From Desulfobulbaceae bacterium UBA2262 (GTDB taxonomy: Bacteria > Desulfobacterota > Desulfobulbia > Desulfobulbales > Desulfurivibrionaceae), in NCBI GenBank assembly GCA_002347185.1, contig DDXK01000133.1, forward strand, positions 1-7,763: DNA of 7,763 nucleotides, in the 5' to 3' direction. The first letter of the stretch is position 1. Every line of letters begins with the position of its first letter. The notes under the pieces are model-generated. The model saw only the letters and a list, made by a program, of their open reading frames with translations. It made no database searches and was not told where the DNA came from. The translations under genes were made by a program, and so were the position numbers. Of the stretch, positions 6,253 through 7,763 are shown one piece after another.

Positions 6253-6261
6253 AGGGGGTGA
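6253..6261 (+). promoter_or_regulatory. Strong ribosome binding site of waaL
   Basis: AGGGGGTGA differs by one base from the ideal AGGAGGTGA anti-16S complement and ends 4 bases before the ATG at 6266. It is the best ribosome site in the window and fixes the waaL start. The gene therefore seems set for efficient translation even though a terminator-like hairpin precedes it. Confidence 0.7.
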
Positions 6262-6265
6262 CCTG

Positions 6266-7507
6266 ATGCTGGACCGATTGAAAGAAAGGTTGGGGAGTGT
6301 TGATGCGGTAACAGCGGCCCGTTATCTTCTGCTGGCGGAACTGCTGTTTCTTTTCGTTTCCACCTCGCTCGCGGTGGTTGCCGAACTCCTCCTCTTTCTG
6401 GTGTTCCTGGTATTCCCGTCCCTGCGTCGGCGGGTGGCGGAACTTGTCCGGCAGCCCATGATTTTCATGGCCATTGCCTGGGCCGTGGTTCTCACCCTCG
6501 GCCTGCTGTACAGCATCGGACCGGGGGCTGAGAATCTGGATATCTGGAAAAGCTGGCGGAAGCTTCTTCTCCTGCCCATGGCAGCCGCGGTGTTTGACAG
6601 CGAAGAGTGGAAAAAAAAGTTTGTCTGGACCTTTCTTTGCGCCGTCGCGGCCGGGCTGCTGGTTTCCTTTGGGAGCTGGCTGCTTGAGCTGCCCCTGCTG
6701 AAAAGGGAGCCGGTGCCGGGGATCGTCATCCACAATCACGCCACCCAGGGGATGCTTTTTGCGGCAGGATTTTTCGCGGCGGTATTGGCATGGCGCTTTC
6801 TTCCCCCGCGCAGTCGCCTTGCCAAGGGCCTTCTCCTCGCCATCATTCCAGGGGTCTTCCTGAATATCGTTTTTATAACCACAGGCCGAAGCGGCTACCT
6901 GGTTTTTCTGGTCTTTTCCGGATTGCTCCCCATTTTTCTTCTCAGGGGGCTTCCCCGCTACCTCTTCATGCTTGCCGTGCCCCTTGCCATCGGTGCGCTT
7001 CTCTTCTTCTCCCCGGCTGCGAGCCAGCGGATCCTGCAGGGGGTGGACGAGATGCAGAACTATGCGCAGGATGCAAAGCTCACCTCCATGGGAATCCGCA
7101 TGATGATGTGGAAAAACACCGTGGCGCTCATCAAGGATCGGCCTGTTTTCGGCCATGGTACCGGCGGCTTTCGGGAGGCGTACCGTCTGCAGGTGGAGGG
7201 CAGGGAGGGCTGGCAGTATCAGGTGGTCAACGACCCCCACAATCAGTTTATGCGGATTCTGGCGGAGCAGGGGCTCGCGGGGCTGCTGGTCTTCGCCCTC
7301 TTTCTTGTCGCGTTTTTCCGGCAGGGATGCGGCGTGCCCTGGAGCTATCTGGGGATCGGCGTGATACTTGCCTGGTGCGCATCGAGTCTCTTCAGCGCCC
7401 ATTTTTCCACTTTTGTGGAAGGCCGTTTTGTCTGGCTGTGGTGCGGGGCATTGCTGGGGGTGACGGCAGGAGGAGAGAAAAAGGGCGGGGGGATATCCCT
7501 TTCCTGA
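6266..7507 (+). CDS. waaL: O-antigen ligase (Wzy_C superfamily)
   Basis: Polytopic inner-membrane protein of 413 residues that should transfer O-antigen from undecaprenyl pyrophosphate to the outer sugar of core-lipid A in the periplasm. About ten or more hydrophobic segments are visible (for example near residues 19-50, 65-82, 120-140, 160-177, 186-204, 209-228, 231-249, 335-351, 360-376 and 386-400). Between the last two groups lies a long hydrophilic region, about 250-332, the large periplasmic loop of ligases. Candidate catalytic residues fit the family: Arg208 in TTGRSGYL, Arg278 in GIRMMMW, and His325 in NDPHNQFMRILAEQG, with GHGTGGF (296-302) before it. Wzy polymerases share this domain, so polymerase activity cannot be excluded, but setting in a core cluster beside msbA favours ligase. 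The start is supported by the strong ribosome site at 6253-6261. It lies 80 bases after the FkbM gene, past a terminator-like hairpin, and converges on msbA. Confidence 0.88.
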   Translation: MLDRLKERLGSVDAVTAARYLLLAELLFLFVSTSLAVVAELLLFLVFLVFPSLRRRVAELVRQPMIFMAIAWAVVLTLGLLYSIGPGAENLDIWKSWRKLLLLPMAAAVFDSEEWKKKFVWTFLCAVAAGLLVSFGSWLLELPLLKREPVPGIVIHNHATQGMLFAAGFFAAVLAWRFLPPRSRLAKGLLLAIIPGVFLNIVFITTGRSGYLVFLVFSGLLPIFLLRGLPRYLFMLAVPLAIGALLFFSPAASQRILQGVDEMQNYAQDAKLTSMGIRMMMWKNTVALIKDRPVFGHGTGGFREAYRLQVEGREGWQYQVVNDPHNQFMRILAEQGLAGLLVFALFLVAFFRQGCGVPWSYLGIGVILAWCASSLFSAHFSTFVEGRFVWLWCGALLGVTAGGEKKGGGISLS

Positions 7508-7571
7508 AAATGCCGCCCTCGCTTATTTCCGTGGTGTTGGCGGGAAGGAAGAAAGGCTGCGGTCCGGATTT

Positions 7572-7763
7572 TTAAGCCTGAAACTGCATATTGTGCAGCA
7601 TGGTGTATACACCATTTTGGGCAAGCAGGGTTTCGTGGTTGCCTTCCTCCGCGATCCGTCCATCCTGCATGACCAGAATCCGGTCTGTTTTCTGGATGGT
7701 TGAAAGCCTGTGGGCAATGATGAAGGTTGTCCTGTTTTTCATCAGGTTTTCGAGGGCCTTCTG
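7572..7763 (-). CDS. msbA: MsbA-like lipid A export ABC transporter, C-terminal end (5' part outside window)
   Basis: Only the last 63 residues are present, read on the - strand from the window edge to TAA at 7574-7572. They are the end of an ABC transporter nucleotide-binding domain: QKALENLMKNRTT is the helix after the D-loop; FIIAHRLSTIQKTDRI contains the H-loop (switch) histidine, residue 18 of the fragment; and VMQDGRIAEEGNHETLLA is the canonical closing strand and helix. The final residues GVYTMLHNMQFQA strongly resemble the end of MsbA, the homodimeric inner-membrane flippase of core-lipid A. Walker A, Walker B and the signature motif are beyond the window. Since other exporters of the same fold (lipid or drug exporters) have similar ends, the MsbA name rests on the C-terminal tail and on the LPS context. 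It is convergent with waaL, the stop codons being 64 bases apart. Confidence 0.85.
   Translation of the reverse strand, partial: QKALENLMKNRTTFIIAHRLSTIQKTDRILVMQDGRIAEEGNHETLLAQNGVYTMLHNMQFQA

Noticed and set aside
6029..7402. Long open reading frame on the - strand (457 codons) opposite waaL
   Set aside because: Antisense to a membrane protein gene; the product is rich in Lys/Gly/Gln/His with no recognisable domain, as expected from the complement of hydrophobic codons.
7523..7717. - strand frame of 64 codons with an ATG start near the window end
   Set aside because: It is another frame of the msbA-like gene; the true frame, open to the window edge and ending at 7572, gives the ABC H-loop and MsbA-like tail.

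Overview
The window is a cell-envelope locus: a lipopolysaccharide (LPS) core-oligosaccharide assembly cluster from a Gram-negative bacterium of fairly high GC content. Family resemblances (a WaaC-type GT9 enzyme with a C-terminal four-cysteine motif, a YrbL-like kinase in a waa cluster) and the general style suggest a Desulfobacterota / deltaproteobacterial host. That placement is inference; there is no rRNA or other marker here to prove it.

Layout. All genes but the last are on the + strand. The window opens inside a dTDP-glucose 4,6-dehydratase gene (rmlB/rfbB, to 716), which makes the activated precursor of L-rhamnose and related deoxysugars. After a 90-base gap a tight group begins: GT9 heptosyltransferase I (waaC, 807-1868), WaaG-like GT4 glycosyltransferase (1861-2991, 8-base overlap), a small YrbL-type protein-kinase-fold gene (3020-3595), and a GT2 glycosyltransferase with a GT27-like C-terminal half (3592-4485, ATGA overlap). 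It continues more loosely with a GT25 LPS glycosyltransferase (4553-5329), an FkbM-family methyltransferase (5427-6185) and an O-antigen ligase, WaaL (6266-7507). The last 192 bases hold the C-terminal end of an MsbA-like lipid-flippase ABC transporter on the - strand, convergent with waaL.

How the genes fit together. WaaC would add the first heptose to Kdo-lipid A. The GT4, GT2 and GT25 enzymes would extend the core. The kinase would plausibly phosphorylate an envelope or LPS target, and the FkbM enzyme would O-methylate a sugar. MsbA flips core-lipid A across the inner membrane, and WaaL joins O-antigen (built with RmlB-derived sugars) to the core on the periplasmic side.

Non-coding signals. 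A GC-rich hairpin with a T-rich tail has its loop on the stop codon of the FkbM gene and looks like an intrinsic terminator or attenuator ahead of waaL. A long interrupted hairpin fills part of the gap between the GT25 and FkbM genes. No tRNA, rRNA, CRISPR array, insertion sequence or phage element was seen. The most interesting gene is the YrbL-like kinase sitting directly after the WaaG-like gene, the slot held by the heptose kinase WaaP in enterobacterial waaQGP operons.
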